Assembly (NCBI GenBank): GCA_003056425.1
Contig: PYVY01000009.1
Coordinates: 1-64,000, forward strand
From: Alteromonas indica
Lineage (GTDB): Bacteria; Pseudomonadota; Gammaproteobacteria; Enterobacterales; Alteromonadaceae
Length of the DNA: 64,000 bases
Direction of reading: 5' to 3'
The notes under the pieces were generated by a model. It ran no database searches and was not told the origin of the DNA. It saw only the letters and a program-made list of their open reading frames with translations. The stretch's first letter is position 1, and each line of letters begins with the position of its first letter. A program made the translations under genes and the position numbers. This document shows, in pieces, positions 20,388 to 29,548 of the stretch.

Positions 20388-22001
20388 ATGTCGATAAATA
20401 ACCCCCAGGATGAACCGGCCAATGATGTGCTGCCCGATGTTGGGTCTGACGTTAGCCCTACTGATACCGTTCAAATAGATACCGGTCGTCAGTGGCGTCG
20501 TCTTGCGCCGGTGGCCATCATTTATTTTGTGGCCAGTAGCCTGAAAAAGCTGGTTCAGTTCGGCTTGTATGCTATTCCCGCCATTGCTATTAGCTTTCAA
20601 ACCACGTCCATTTCCCAGTCCCGCTGGTTTCTGCCAGTACTGGGTGTGGTTTGTGCGCTCATTATTGTTAATGCGTTGCTTGATTATCTTTTTTATCAAT
20701 TCAGAGTACGTAATAGCCACGTTGAAATAAAAAGCGGAGTATTTCATCGTCGGCATATTAATTTGCCCTTCTGGCGGATACAGAATGTTAAAATAGAACG
20801 TCCGGTGTATTACCGTTTGTCCAGGTTCGCTGTGGTAATTCTTGATACTGCAGGCTCAGCGAATGAAGAAGCTAGTATTGTGGCGGTGACCCGGGATTAT
20901 GCGGCACAACTTCGCGCTCAAATTCTCAACGAGCGCTCTGATTATCTGGCCCAGGGGGAGATGAGTGAACCCACGCCGACCGCCACGCCGGCGGCGGATG
21001 AACGAATCATCAACACCCGTTCTATCAAAGATTTGGTCCTGCATGGTATTACCAATAACCGGGTATGGATATTGCTCGGTGCGATGGCGCCTTTTTTTGA
21101 TGAACTGGCCGATATGGCTGGCAGTTATTTAGGCCGGCAGGGGCTGCAGCTGGAACAAATTGTAGGCTCAGACACTATTGCCTGGTGGCAATGGAGCCTT
21201 TACCTGTTCACAGTATTAATCGTGATAATGGCGATAATGGGCCTGCTATCCGTGGGCGGGGCACTGTTAACCTACTATGGCTATACCCTGAGCAAAGCGA
21301 ATGACCGGTACATCAGGCGCAGCGGGCTATTAAGCCAGCAGGAAGTGAGTATGCGGCAAAGCAGGGTACAGGTGGTCACCATCAAACAGGACTGGTTGGA
21401 TAAGCTACTGCGCCGGGCGAATGTTTTTTTCGAGCAGAACAAAACCGGCCATCAGCCGAACCAGGAGTTAATGGCCCCGAATAAGCTATTGGTGCCTTCG
21501 GTAACTTGCGAACAAGCCAAACAACTTGCCGCTGACGCGTTGCCTGGAAGCCAGGTTTATCCGCGGACCTATAGCCCGATTACCCGCTTTTATCTGCTGC
21601 ATAATTTGATCGTGCGGCTACTTCCTATAGCTTTGCTATTGGGCGCGTTTGCATGGTATGCAAAGGGTTATACCGAGCTAGCATTAGTGGGCGGGCTGAC
21701 GCTGATAGTTATGCTTATTGTGGTATTGCGCTATTGGCGCTGGGGCTATGCCATAGACGACCAGTATCTTTACGTACGCACCGGCTGTATTGGTATTGAT
21801 TACCAAATATTGCCGCTGTACAAGCTTCAGCAGGTGGTATTTACGCAAAGTCTTATGATGAAACGGCGGCATATAGCCAGCGTGAAACTGGTCTTGGCGA
21901 GTGGTTCGGTACGGATTGTATTCTTACCTGAATCCGCAGCGCAGGCGCTGGTTAACCGGCTGGTTTATGAAACTGAAAGTACCAGCCGGTCGTGGATGTA
22001 A
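20388..22001 (+). CDS. bacterial PH-domain membrane protein (YdbT-like)
   Basis: This 537-aa partner of the preceding gene has repeated bPH2 modules separated by membrane helix pairs. The first module has VEIKSGVFHRRHINLPF and IQNVKIERPVYYRL. The second has YIRRSGLLSQQEVSMRQSRV, and a third near the C-terminus has YLYVRTGCIGIDYQ. Membrane segments lie at about residues 45-65, 82-103, 264-288, 398-415 and 422-442. Length and layout match YdbT-type proteins. It probably forms a complex with the smaller YdbS-like protein. It is convergent with prpF, with about 40 bp between them. Confidence 0.82.
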   Translation: MSINNPQDEPANDVLPDVGSDVSPTDTVQIDTGRQWRRLAPVAIIYFVASSLKKLVQFGLYAIPAIAISFQTTSISQSRWFLPVLGVVCALIIVNALLDYLFYQFRVRNSHVEIKSGVFHRRHINLPFWRIQNVKIERPVYYRLSRFAVVILDTAGSANEEASIVAVTRDYAAQLRAQILNERSDYLAQGEMSEPTPTATPAADERIINTRSIKDLVLHGITNNRVWILLGAMAPFFDELADMAGSYLGRQGLQLEQIVGSDTIAWWQWSLYLFTVLIVIMAIMGLLSVGGALLTYYGYTLSKANDRYIRRSGLLSQQEVSMRQSRVQVVTIKQDWLDKLLRRANVFFEQNKTGHQPNQELMAPNKLLVPSVTCEQAKQLAADALPGSQVYPRTYSPITRFYLLHNLIVRLLPIALLLGAFAWYAKGYTELALVGGLTLIVMLIVVLRYWRWGYAIDDQYLYVRTGCIGIDYQILPLYKLQQVVFTQSLMMKRRHIASVKLVLASGSVRIVFLPESAAQALVNRLVYETESTSRSWM

Positions 22002-22042
22002 GCAAGCTAGTAACTGCATAAGCCAGCTTACACAGGGCGTAG

Positions 22043-23218
22043 TTAACTTTTTGCAGGGACATGAACTTCGCCATGCATCAATATTCGTGCGCTGCGGCTC
22101 ATTACTGCCTTATCGACCTGCCAACGGCCTTCTGTGAAGGTCGCTTTGGCCCCCACTTCAAGCGTACCGGATGGATGGCCGAATACCACCGATTCGCGTG
22201 CTTTGCCGCCCGCTGCATCATTTACCAATGTGCCTTTAATTGCCGCGGCCGTGGCAATCGCTACCGCTGCGGTACCCATCATGGCGTGATGAAGCTTACC
22301 CATAGACAGGGCACGTACCAGCAAGTCAGTATGCGTAGCCTCTACCACCCTGCCACTTGAGGCGGTATATCGGTCGGGGGGCGCGACAAATGCCACCTTG
22401 GGAGTATGCTGACGCTCGCTTGCTTCACCCAGATTATTGATCAGGCCCATTTTAAGGGCGCCATGGGCGCGAATCGCTTCAAACATAGCGAGCGCGTCCA
22501 CGTTGTTATTAATCGCGTCTTGTAACTCACAGCCGGTACATCCCACGTCGTGAGCGCGAATGAAGATGGTGGGTATACCGGCGTTTATCAGGGTGGCATC
22601 GAGAACGCCCACATTGGGTACCTCCAGCTTATCTACCTTATTGCCGGTGGGGAATAGGGGCTCGGTAGCATCGGCCGGGTCGATAAATTCCACTTTTATT
22701 TCCGCGGCTGGAAAGGTTACGCCATCCAGTTCAAAGTCGCCCGTTTCCTGTACCTGCCCATCCGTGACAGGTATATGGGCGACGATCGCTTTTTGAATGT
22801 TGAGCTGCCAGATACGTACCACAGCCAGCCCATTTTGGGGCACTCTGGTGGGATCTATCAGTTTATTATTAATTGCAAATGCGCCTACGGCGGCGGTGAG
22901 GTTGCCACAGTTGCCGCTCCAGTCGATCACCGGTTTATCGATGGCGACCTGGCCAAATAAATAATCAACATCAAACCCGGCCCGTTCACTTTTTGCCAAG
23001 ATAACGGTTTTGCTGGTACTGGAGGTTGCGCCGCCCATACCATCGGTATGTTTGTGATAGGGATCGGGGCTGCCGATAACACTTAATAAGAGGCTATCGC
23101 GTGCTTTGCCGGCGGTTTGTGCAGCCAGCGGCAGGTCGTTGAGCGCGAAAAACACGCCCTTGCTGGTGCCACCGCGCATGTACGTTGCCGGTATGCGTAG
23201 CTGGGGAGGAAAAGACAT
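22043..23218 (-). CDS. prpF: 2-methylaconitate isomerase PrpF
   Basis: PrpF isomerises the trans-2-methylaconitate produced by AcnD to the cis form used by aconitase B in the methylcitrate cycle. The protein starts at the ATG at 23218, which has AGGAG 8 bases upstream, giving 391 aa; an upstream reading to 23359 would overlap the end of acnD. RIPATYMRGGTSKGVFF opens the protein, and DWSGNCGNLTAAVGAFAI holds a conserved Cys of the diaminopimelate-epimerase-like fold. It is the last gene of prpR-prpB-prpC-acnD-prpF, 52 bp after acnD. Confidence 0.95.
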   Translation of the reverse strand: MSFPPQLRIPATYMRGGTSKGVFFALNDLPLAAQTAGKARDSLLLSVIGSPDPYHKHTDGMGGATSSTSKTVILAKSERAGFDVDYLFGQVAIDKPVIDWSGNCGNLTAAVGAFAINNKLIDPTRVPQNGLAVVRIWQLNIQKAIVAHIPVTDGQVQETGDFELDGVTFPAAEIKVEFIDPADATEPLFPTGNKVDKLEVPNVGVLDATLINAGIPTIFIRAHDVGCTGCELQDAINNNVDALAMFEAIRAHGALKMGLINNLGEASERQHTPKVAFVAPPDRYTASSGRVVEATHTDLLVRALSMGKLHHAMMGTAAVAIATAAAIKGTLVNDAAGGKARESVVFGHPSGTLEVGAKATFTEGRWQVDKAVMSRSARILMHGEVHVPAKS

Positions 23219-23270
23219 GCGTAAACTCCTAACGCAGGGCTGCCGTGAGCCACCCTGCACAGTAAAAAAA

Positions 23271-25871
23271 CTATTGAACTTGGGCTTCTTCAGCTTTAAG
23301 AAAATCTTGTGCGAAGCGTTGTAATACTCCGCCGGCTTCATAGATAGATAGCTCTTCAAATGTATCCAGACGACATGTCATAGGTACCTTTGTGCTGCTG
23401 GCGTCCTGGCGGGTTATCGTCAGGGTGAGCTCGGCGCCTGGATGAGGTGTGCCTTCAACATCGTATGTTTCGGTGCCATCCAATTGCAATGTATGGCGCG
23501 TAGTACCTGGTTTAAATTCCAGGGGCAACACACCCATCCCGATGAGGTTAGTACGGTGAATACGTTCAAAACCCTGAGCAGCGATAACCTCCACCCCAGC
23601 CAGACGAACGCCCTTAGCGGCCCAATCCCGGGAGGAGCCTTGTCCATAGTCATCGCCAGCAATGATAATCAGAGGTTGCTTGCGCTGCATGTAGGTTTCA
23701 ATTGCATCCCACATTCGCATCACCTTACCTTCGGGCTCCAGCCGGGTAAGTGAGCCCTGTACCACTTTACCGTTTTCCATTACCATTTCGTTGAAAATTT
23801 TAGGGTTAGCCAGGGTTGCCCGCTGAGCAGTTAAATGATCCCCGCGGTGGGTGGCGTAGGAGTTATAATCTTCTTCGGGCACGCCCATGCTGGTGAGGTA
23901 TTCCCCGGCGGCGCTACTGGGTAATATTGCATTGGATGGCGACAGATGATCCGTGGTGATGTTGTCTGGCAGAATGGCCAATGCTCGCATGTTACGCATA
24001 GTACGTTCGGCGGCCAGCGCCCCCTCCCAGTAAGGAGGGCGGCGTATGTAAGTACTTTTTTCGCGCCACTGATACAGCGGATTCAGATGTTTTCCATATT
24101 CCACTTTCAGGTCGAACATAGGTTCATAGACTTTTTTGAAGTGTTCAGGTTTAACATATTGCTCCACCATGGAATCAATTTCTTCATCAGTGGGCCATAG
24201 ATCGCTTAGCGTGATGGGCTGACCATTTTTATCAATACCTAAGGCATCTTTTTCGATATCAAAACGAATAGTTCCCGCGATGGCATAGGCTACTACTAAC
24301 GCCGGCGAGGCTAAAAATGCCTGTTTGGCGAACGGGTGAATGCGGCCATCGAAGTTGCGATTACCAGACAGCACCGCGACCGAATATAAATCGCGCTCTT
24401 CTAACTCTTGTTGTATCACCGGGTCGAGGGCGCCACTCATGCCGTTGCAGGTAGTACAGGCAAATGCCACCACTCCAAAGCCCAGTTGTTCAAGTTCACC
24501 GAGCAGGTTGGCTTCTTCTAAATACAGTTTTACTGCCTTTGAGCCAGGTGCAAGTGACGTTTTAACCCAGGGCTTGCGTAATAAGCCATGAGCATTGGCT
24601 TTTTTGGCCAGCAGACCCGCAGCGATGACATTACGTGGGTTACTGGTATTGGTACAACTGGTAATAGCGGCAATAATGACGGCCCCATCGGGCATTTTTC
24701 CGCTCTCAGTATGCAGCTCTTTTAACAAACCATGCTGTTTAAGCGCAGCGGTGGGTAATCGGGCATGGGGCGTGGAGGGGCCTGCCATATTGCGCTCTAC
24801 ACTGGATAAATCGAACCTAAGGACTCTTTCGTACTGTGCACTAGCCATGGCATCTGCCCACAAGCCTGTATGCTTGGCATAGTTTTCTACCAACGCCACC
24901 TGTTTGTCCTCCCGGCCGGTCAGGGTCAGGTATTTAATGGTTTGTTCGTCAACGTAGAACATGGCAGCGGTAGCGCCATACTCTGGCGTCATATTGGAGA
25001 TGGTAGCCCGGTCGCCCAGGGTCAGATGGCCAGCGCCGTCCCCAAAAAATTCAAGGTACGCCGACACCACCCGTTCTTTGCGCAAAAATTCGGTAAGCGC
25101 GAGTACGATATCGGTGGCGGTTATACCGGGCTGGGGTTTCCCTGTTAGCTCGACTCCCACTACGTCGGGCAAACGTAACATTGAAGCACGGCCTAACATC
25201 ACGCTCTCGGCTTCCAGTCCGCCCACCCCAACGGCGATAACCCCCAGGGCATCAACGTGTGGGGTATGGCTGTCGGTACCGACCAGGGTATCGGGAAAGG
25301 CCACCCCATTAGTGGCATGAACTACTGGCGACATCCGCTCCAGATTTATCTGATGCATAATACCGTTACCCGGGCCGATAACATCTACATTCTTAAAGGC
25401 GGTTTTGGTCCAGTCGATAAAATGAAAACGGTCATCGTTGCGACGATCTTCAATAGCCCGGTTTTTTTCAAATGCATCTTGTTCAAAACCGGCATGCTCC
25501 ACGGCCAAAGAATGATCGACAATTAACTGGGTGGGTACCACCGGGTTGACCTTAGCTGGATCGCCGCCTTGTTTGGCAATCGCATCACGCAGGCCTGCTA
25601 GGTCAACGAATGCTGTTTGGCCTAGAATGTCGTGGCACACCACGCGCGACGGGTACCAGGGGAAATCATGGTCTTTTTTTCCATAGACGATTTGTTCAAG
25701 TGACTGCTGCAATATGTCTGGTGGGCACTTACGCACCAAGTTTTCTGCAAACACTTTTAAGGTATAGGGTAATTTTTCATACGCGCCGGGTGAAATGTCA
25801 TTAACCGCCTGACGGGTATCAAAATAATCCAGCCCACTGTGGGGGAGGGGTTTACGGTATTGGGTATTCAT
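23271..25871 (-). CDS. acnD: Fe/S-dependent 2-methylisocitrate dehydratase AcnD
   Basis: AcnD dehydrates 2-methylcitrate in the methylcitrate cycle, which oxidises propionyl-CoA to pyruvate. It belongs to the aconitase A superfamily; the 4Fe-4S ligands are in ITSCTNTSNPRNV and ACTTCNGMSG. The C-terminal swivel domain has GDDYGQGSSRDWAAKG. The start at the ATG at 25871 has GGAGG just upstream; the frame can be read from 25886 but without a ribosome site. Length is 866 aa, typical for AcnD. Neighbour prpF is its usual companion and distinguishes this route from the PrpD type. Confidence 0.95.
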   Translation of the reverse strand: MNTQYRKPLPHSGLDYFDTRQAVNDISPGAYEKLPYTLKVFAENLVRKCPPDILQQSLEQIVYGKKDHDFPWYPSRVVCHDILGQTAFVDLAGLRDAIAKQGGDPAKVNPVVPTQLIVDHSLAVEHAGFEQDAFEKNRAIEDRRNDDRFHFIDWTKTAFKNVDVIGPGNGIMHQINLERMSPVVHATNGVAFPDTLVGTDSHTPHVDALGVIAVGVGGLEAESVMLGRASMLRLPDVVGVELTGKPQPGITATDIVLALTEFLRKERVVSAYLEFFGDGAGHLTLGDRATISNMTPEYGATAAMFYVDEQTIKYLTLTGREDKQVALVENYAKHTGLWADAMASAQYERVLRFDLSSVERNMAGPSTPHARLPTAALKQHGLLKELHTESGKMPDGAVIIAAITSCTNTSNPRNVIAAGLLAKKANAHGLLRKPWVKTSLAPGSKAVKLYLEEANLLGELEQLGFGVVAFACTTCNGMSGALDPVIQQELEERDLYSVAVLSGNRNFDGRIHPFAKQAFLASPALVVAYAIAGTIRFDIEKDALGIDKNGQPITLSDLWPTDEEIDSMVEQYVKPEHFKKVYEPMFDLKVEYGKHLNPLYQWREKSTYIRRPPYWEGALAAERTMRNMRALAILPDNITTDHLSPSNAILPSSAAGEYLTSMGVPEEDYNSYATHRGDHLTAQRATLANPKIFNEMVMENGKVVQGSLTRLEPEGKVMRMWDAIETYMQRKQPLIIIAGDDYGQGSSRDWAAKGVRLAGVEVIAAQGFERIHRTNLIGMGVLPLEFKPGTTRHTLQLDGTETYDVEGTPHPGAELTLTITRQDASSTKVPMTCRLDTFEELSIYEAGGVLQRFAQDFLKAEEAQVQ

Positions 25872-25930
25872 GCCTGCCTCCGGCAAGGATAATGCACGGG
25901 CAGTAACAGCTCTGCCCGTAGGGGGAGATT

Positions 25931-27052
25931 TTAGCGCTGCTCAATAGCCGGGACGCTGCGTGGTGCTTCGCCAGTATATTCAGCAGAAGGCCGAATAATT
26001 CGGTTATCTGCGCGTTGCTCCATAACATGAGCGGCCCAGCCGGTAAGCCGTGACATCACAAATATGGGAGTAAATAGTTTAGTTGGTATGCCCATAAAAT
26101 TGTATGCCGAAGCATGGAAGAAGTCGGCATTGCAAAATAGTTTTTTCTCCCGCCACATCACCGATTCGCAGCGCTCTGAAACGGCATAGAGTAAATCATC
26201 GCCGGCTTCTTCAGATAATTTTTCGGACCACTGCTTGATAATTTCGTTACGAGGATCGCTATCTGCATAAATTGCATGCCCAAAGCCCATGATCTTTTCT
26301 TTACGGGCCAGTTTTTCCAGCATTTTCTGTTCAGCGTCCTCCGGAGAACTAAACTGCTCAATGAGTTCCATTGCGGCTTCGTTTGCGCCACCGTGCAACG
26401 GACCGCGTAACGAACCTATGGCGCCGGTAATGCATGAGTGCATGTCTGAAAGGGTAGAGGCACAGACCCGGGCGGTAAACGTAGAGGCGTTGAATTCATG
26501 CTCTGCATACAAAATCAGCGAAACATGCATTACCTGTTCGTGCAGTGCTGAGGGCTTCTTGCCGTGCAACAGGTGTAAAAAATGCGCCCCGATAGAGTCA
26601 TCATCTGTTTCGACCTCTATACGTACGCCATCGTGGGAAAAGCGATACCAGTAGCAAATAATACTGGGAAAGCACGCCAACATACGGTCAGTAACGGCTT
26701 GCTGTTCAGTAAATGCATGTTCTGTCTCAAGGTTACCCAGCATAGAGCAGCCCGTTCTTAAAACATCCATTGGATGGGCATCTTTTGGTATACGTTCCAA
26801 TACTTCTTTTAAAGCCTGGGGCAGGCCCCGTTGTTGTTTAAGCTGTGTTTTATACTGGGCTAATTCATGTTGGGTGGGCAACTGACCTTTCAGAATCAGG
26901 TAGGCAACTTCCTCAAACTGACACTGATTGGCTAAGTCCTTAATATCATAGCCACGATAAGTCAGGCCGGAGCCGGATTTGCCTACCGTAGAAAGGGCGG
27001 TTTTACCGGCTACCTGGCCACGCAGGCCAGCACCACTGAGTTGTTTTGCCAT
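25931..27052 (-). CDS. prpC: 2-methylcitrate synthase
   Basis: PrpC condenses propionyl-CoA with oxaloacetate to form 2-methylcitrate. The N-terminus AGKTALSTVGKSGSGLTYRGYDI and the motif HGGANEAAMELIEQF with the catalytic His, plus MGFGHAIYADSDPRNEII, mark the citrate-synthase family, 2-methylcitrate branch. Length of 373 aa is normal for the branch and shorter than the TCA citrate synthase. It lies 54 bp after prpB and 59 bp before acnD. Confidence 0.95.
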   Translation of the reverse strand: MAKQLSGAGLRGQVAGKTALSTVGKSGSGLTYRGYDIKDLANQCQFEEVAYLILKGQLPTQHELAQYKTQLKQQRGLPQALKEVLERIPKDAHPMDVLRTGCSMLGNLETEHAFTEQQAVTDRMLACFPSIICYWYRFSHDGVRIEVETDDDSIGAHFLHLLHGKKPSALHEQVMHVSLILYAEHEFNASTFTARVCASTLSDMHSCITGAIGSLRGPLHGGANEAAMELIEQFSSPEDAEQKMLEKLARKEKIMGFGHAIYADSDPRNEIIKQWSEKLSEEAGDDLLYAVSERCESVMWREKKLFCNADFFHASAYNFMGIPTKLFTPIFVMSRLTGWAAHVMEQRADNRIIRPSAEYTGEAPRSVPAIEQR

Positions 27053-27106
27053 GAGCTATCTCCACTGCTTATCTGTAGGGTACAGATAGTTAAATTTATA
27101 GTAAGT

Positions 27107-27994
27107 TTATGAATTTTTTGTCTTTTGTTCCGAAAATAGGGTATCTAGTTTGGTTTCATACTCGTGGTAACCGAGGTAATCATACAGCTCCATGCGGGTT
27201 TGCATCTCTCCGACAACCGCTTGTTGATCACCGTCTTTTAAAATATGCTGATAAACCCGTTCGGCCGCTTTATTCATGGCGCGAAATGCACTTAACGGAT
27301 ACAGCACCATCGCCGCTCCCCACTGACCCAGATCGCTGGCATTCCAAAGTTCAGTTTTACCAAATTCAGTAATATTGGCTAAAACTGGTACATCCAAGGC
27401 TTTGGCAAATGCCCGATAATGCGCCTCAGTCTGAATTGCTTCAGCGAAGATTCCGTCAGCTCCTGCCGCAACGTATGCCTGCGCTCGCTCGATAGCAGCT
27501 TCCAGCCCTTCCTGGGCAAATGCGTCAGTTCGGGCCATTATGAAAAAGTCAGGATCGGTACGCGCATCCACGGCAGCGGTAATTCGGTCGACCATTTCGC
27601 TGGTGGGCACAATTTCTTTATTGGGGCGATGGCCGCACCGTTTTTGTGCTACCTGATCCTCCATATGTACCGCCGCTGCGCCCGCTTTTTCCATGTCACG
27701 GATAGTTTTAGCAATATTGAAAGCGCCGCCCCAACCTGTATCAATGTCTACCAGTAACGGTAAGTCGCAGGCACTGGTGATCCGCTGCACATCGCTTAAC
27801 ACATCGTTTAAGGACGTCATTCCAAGGTCCGGTAAACCAAATGAAGCATTTGCCACGCCGCCGCCCGACAGATAAATAGCCTGATGACCAATTTGCTGCG
27901 CCATCATGGCAGTGTAGGCATTGATGGTGCCCACAATCTGCAGTGGATGGTTGGCGGCCAGCGCCTGTCGAAATTTTTTTCCTGCACTTTGCAT
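27107..27994 (-). CDS. prpB: 2-methylisocitrate lyase
   Basis: PrpB splits 2-methylisocitrate into succinate and pyruvate, the last step of the methylcitrate cycle. The catalytic KRCGH motif is at residues 118-122 with Cys120. The metal-binding Asp residues are in [11 protein letters not shown] (80-90). [19 protein letters not shown] is the family start. Length of 295 aa is normal. It starts 7 bp downstream of the stop of the GntR regulator, so the two are very likely co-transcribed. Confidence 0.96.
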   Translation of the reverse strand: MQSAGKKFRQALAANHPLQIVGTINAYTAMMAQQIGHQAIYLSGGGVANASFGLPDLGMTSLNDVLSDVQRITSACDLPLLVDIDTGWGGAFNIAKTIRDMEKAGAAAVHMEDQVAQKRCGHRPNKEIVPTSEMVDRITAAVDARTDPDFFIMARTDAFAQEGLEAAIERAQAYVAAGADGIFAEAIQTEAHYRAFAKALDVPVLANITEFGKTELWNASDLGQWGAAMVLYPLSAFRAMNKAAERVYQHILKDGDQQAVVGEMQTRMELYDYLGYHEYETKLDTLFSEQKTKNS

Positions 27995-28001
27995 AAAAAC
28001 C

Positions 28002-28682
28002 TCAGTTGGTAGGGAAGTGAGATGGCGTTAATAATTTATTCTTAATGTTATTGCGCGAATACAAGATATGGCGGCGCATTAACATTTCGGCAAGTTCCTC
28101 GTCACGGTTAGCGATAGCTAATGCGATTTGGTTGTGTTCATCAAAAGCAGTGGTTACGCGGGGCCCGGCCATACCAAGCTGAACCCGGTACATTCTGACT
28201 AAATGATACATTCCATCGATTAGCACATTGATAAGGTGTTGGTTTTTACTTCCCTGAACAATGCGATAGTGAAAGTCGACATCACCAGCTTCCTGGTAGT
28301 AGGACTGTCCGTGTTTTACCTGGGCGCTGTGCTGGCTAAGTAATTGCTGCAACTCGTCCACCTCGGTCTCATTCATGTGCCTGGCAGCAAGACGTGCCGC
28401 CATACCTTCAAGAGCTTCGCGCACCTGATAAAGCTCAATCAACCCTGCACTTGATAGCGTTACCACCTTCGCACCAACGTTGGCTTTGCGCTCCACCAAA
28501 TGGCAGCTCATCAGGCGACTTATCGCCTCGCGAATGACCGCGCGACTTACTGCATAGCGGCTGGCCAGCTCAGCTTCACTGAGCTTGGCACCCGATGGTA
28601 TGCGCCCTTCCACAATATCTTTTCGCAGGCTATAGAAGGTTTTTTCGGCACTGGTTTTCGCAACTTCAACAGGTAACGACAT
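28002..28682 (-). CDS. GntR-family regulator of the methylcitrate operon (FCD type)
   Basis: This 226-aa regulator has an N-terminal winged helix (about residues 12-75: [30 protein letters not shown]) and a C-terminal FCD effector domain (about 85-215) with the [14 protein letters not shown] helix and His residues that may hold a metal. The effector is probably 2-methylcitrate or a related acid, by analogy with this position in other Alteromonadales. It is the first gene of the prp operon, so it likely represses its own transcript. Two TGTCGACA palindromes lie just upstream. Confidence 0.88.
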   Translation of the reverse strand: MSLPVEVAKTSAEKTFYSLRKDIVEGRIPSGAKLSEAELASRYAVSRAVIREAISRLMSCHLVERKANVGAKVVTLSSAGLIELYQVREALEGMAARLAARHMNETEVDELQQLLSQHSAQVKHGQSYYQEAGDVDFHYRIVQGSKNQHLINVLIDGMYHLVRMYRVQLGMAGPRVTTAFDEHNQIALAIANRDEELAEMLMRRHILYSRNNIKNKLLTPSHFPTN

Positions 28683-28711
28683 GGTTTATAAAATGTAAAT
28701 TAACTGTGTTA

Positions 28712-28719
28712 TGTCGACA
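28712..28719. promoter_or_regulatory. candidate GntR operator 1 upstream of prp operon
   Basis: The palindrome TGTCGACA, within TATGTCGACAATG, lies about 30 bp upstream of the regulator start. It is the partner of a better copy 53 bp away. FCD-type GntR proteins often bind T-GT-N-AC-A palindromes, so this is a plausible autoregulatory site. The binding assignment is inferred. Confidence 0.5.
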
Positions 28720-28763
28720 ATGTAGGGGCTTTTCTAGGGTCTGTCAATCGAAGAACGGATTGA

Positions 28764-28773
28764 TTGTCGACAA
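28764..28773. promoter_or_regulatory. candidate GntR operator 2 upstream of prp operon
   Basis: TTGTCGACAA is a perfect 10-bp palindrome within GATTGTCGACAACG. Its centre is 53 bp from that of site 1, close to five helical turns, so both sites would face the same side of the DNA. This favours cooperative binding by a dimeric repressor. Confidence 0.55.
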
Positions 28774-28902
28774 CGGCGAGATATTTATCGTGACGTATTG
28801 CCTTGGAGGAAGTTAGTAATAGCACACAGTGTGAAGGGAGTAATGCTTACCCAGCATCATCCATGCATCTTCAGAAAACTGCTTAGCTAATGGCTAGTAG
28901 GT

Positions 28903-29433
28903 CATAGACACCCACCAAGGTCGAAGACACCCACCAAGGCCATAGACACCCACCAAGGTCGAAGACACCCACCAAGGCCATAGACACCCACCAAGGTCAT
29001 AGACACCCACCAAGGTCATAGACACCCACCAAGGTCATAGACACCCACCAAGGGCATAGACACCCACTAGGGTCGAAGACATCCATCGAGGTTATAGACA
29101 CCCACCAGGGTCGAAGCCACCCCCAGGGACATAGACACTCACCAAGGGCATAGACACCCACCAGGGTCGAAGACACCCACCATGGGCGAAGACCCCCACC
29201 AAGGTCGAAGAAATCCACCATGGGCGAAGACACCCACCAAGGGCATAGACACCCACCAAGGGCATAGACACCCACCAAGGGCATAGACACCCACCATGGG
29301 CGAAGACCCCCACCAAGGTCGAAGACACCCACCAAGGTCGAAGACACCCACCAAGGTCGAAGACACCCACCAAGGTCGAATACACCCACCAAGGGCATAG
29401 ACACCCACCAAGGACGAAGACATCCATCAGGGT
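28903..29433. repeat. 28-unit tandem repeat of 19 bp (minisatellite)
   Basis: I count 28 head-to-tail units of 19 bp, one of them 18 bp. The consensus is CATAGACACCCACCAAGGT, with a common variant that begins CGAA instead of CATA. The units near the left end are almost identical and alternate between the two variants; units 9-12 and 28 are more degenerate. There are no spacers, so it is not a CRISPR array. The plus strand is A/C rich and the other G/T rich. Because 19 is not a multiple of 3 and the unit lacks stops on the minus strand, all three minus frames stay open and give a false 19-residue Trp/Cys-rich repeat. The array lies 220 bp upstream of the prp regulator and 115 bp after the MFS gene. 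Confidence 0.95.
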
Positions 29434-29548
29434 TAATGGCATCCACATACGCGAAGCAAGGTGGGGGAGCGGGAGGCGCCAACCTACACAAATAGATAGC
29501 AAAAAGCGTGGGCTGGCATAGTTTTAAAACCCACGCACTAAGACGGTA

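Noticed and set aside
20358-20756. 132-codon minus-strand frame
   Set aside because: Shadow of the YdbT-like gene on the other strand.
28903-29433. Possible CRISPR array
   Set aside because: Units are directly head to tail with no unique spacers, and no cas genes are present.
29139-29502. Three overlapping minus-strand proteins rich in Trp and Cys
   Set aside because: They are frame copies of the 19-bp repeat, with no ribosome site or family.
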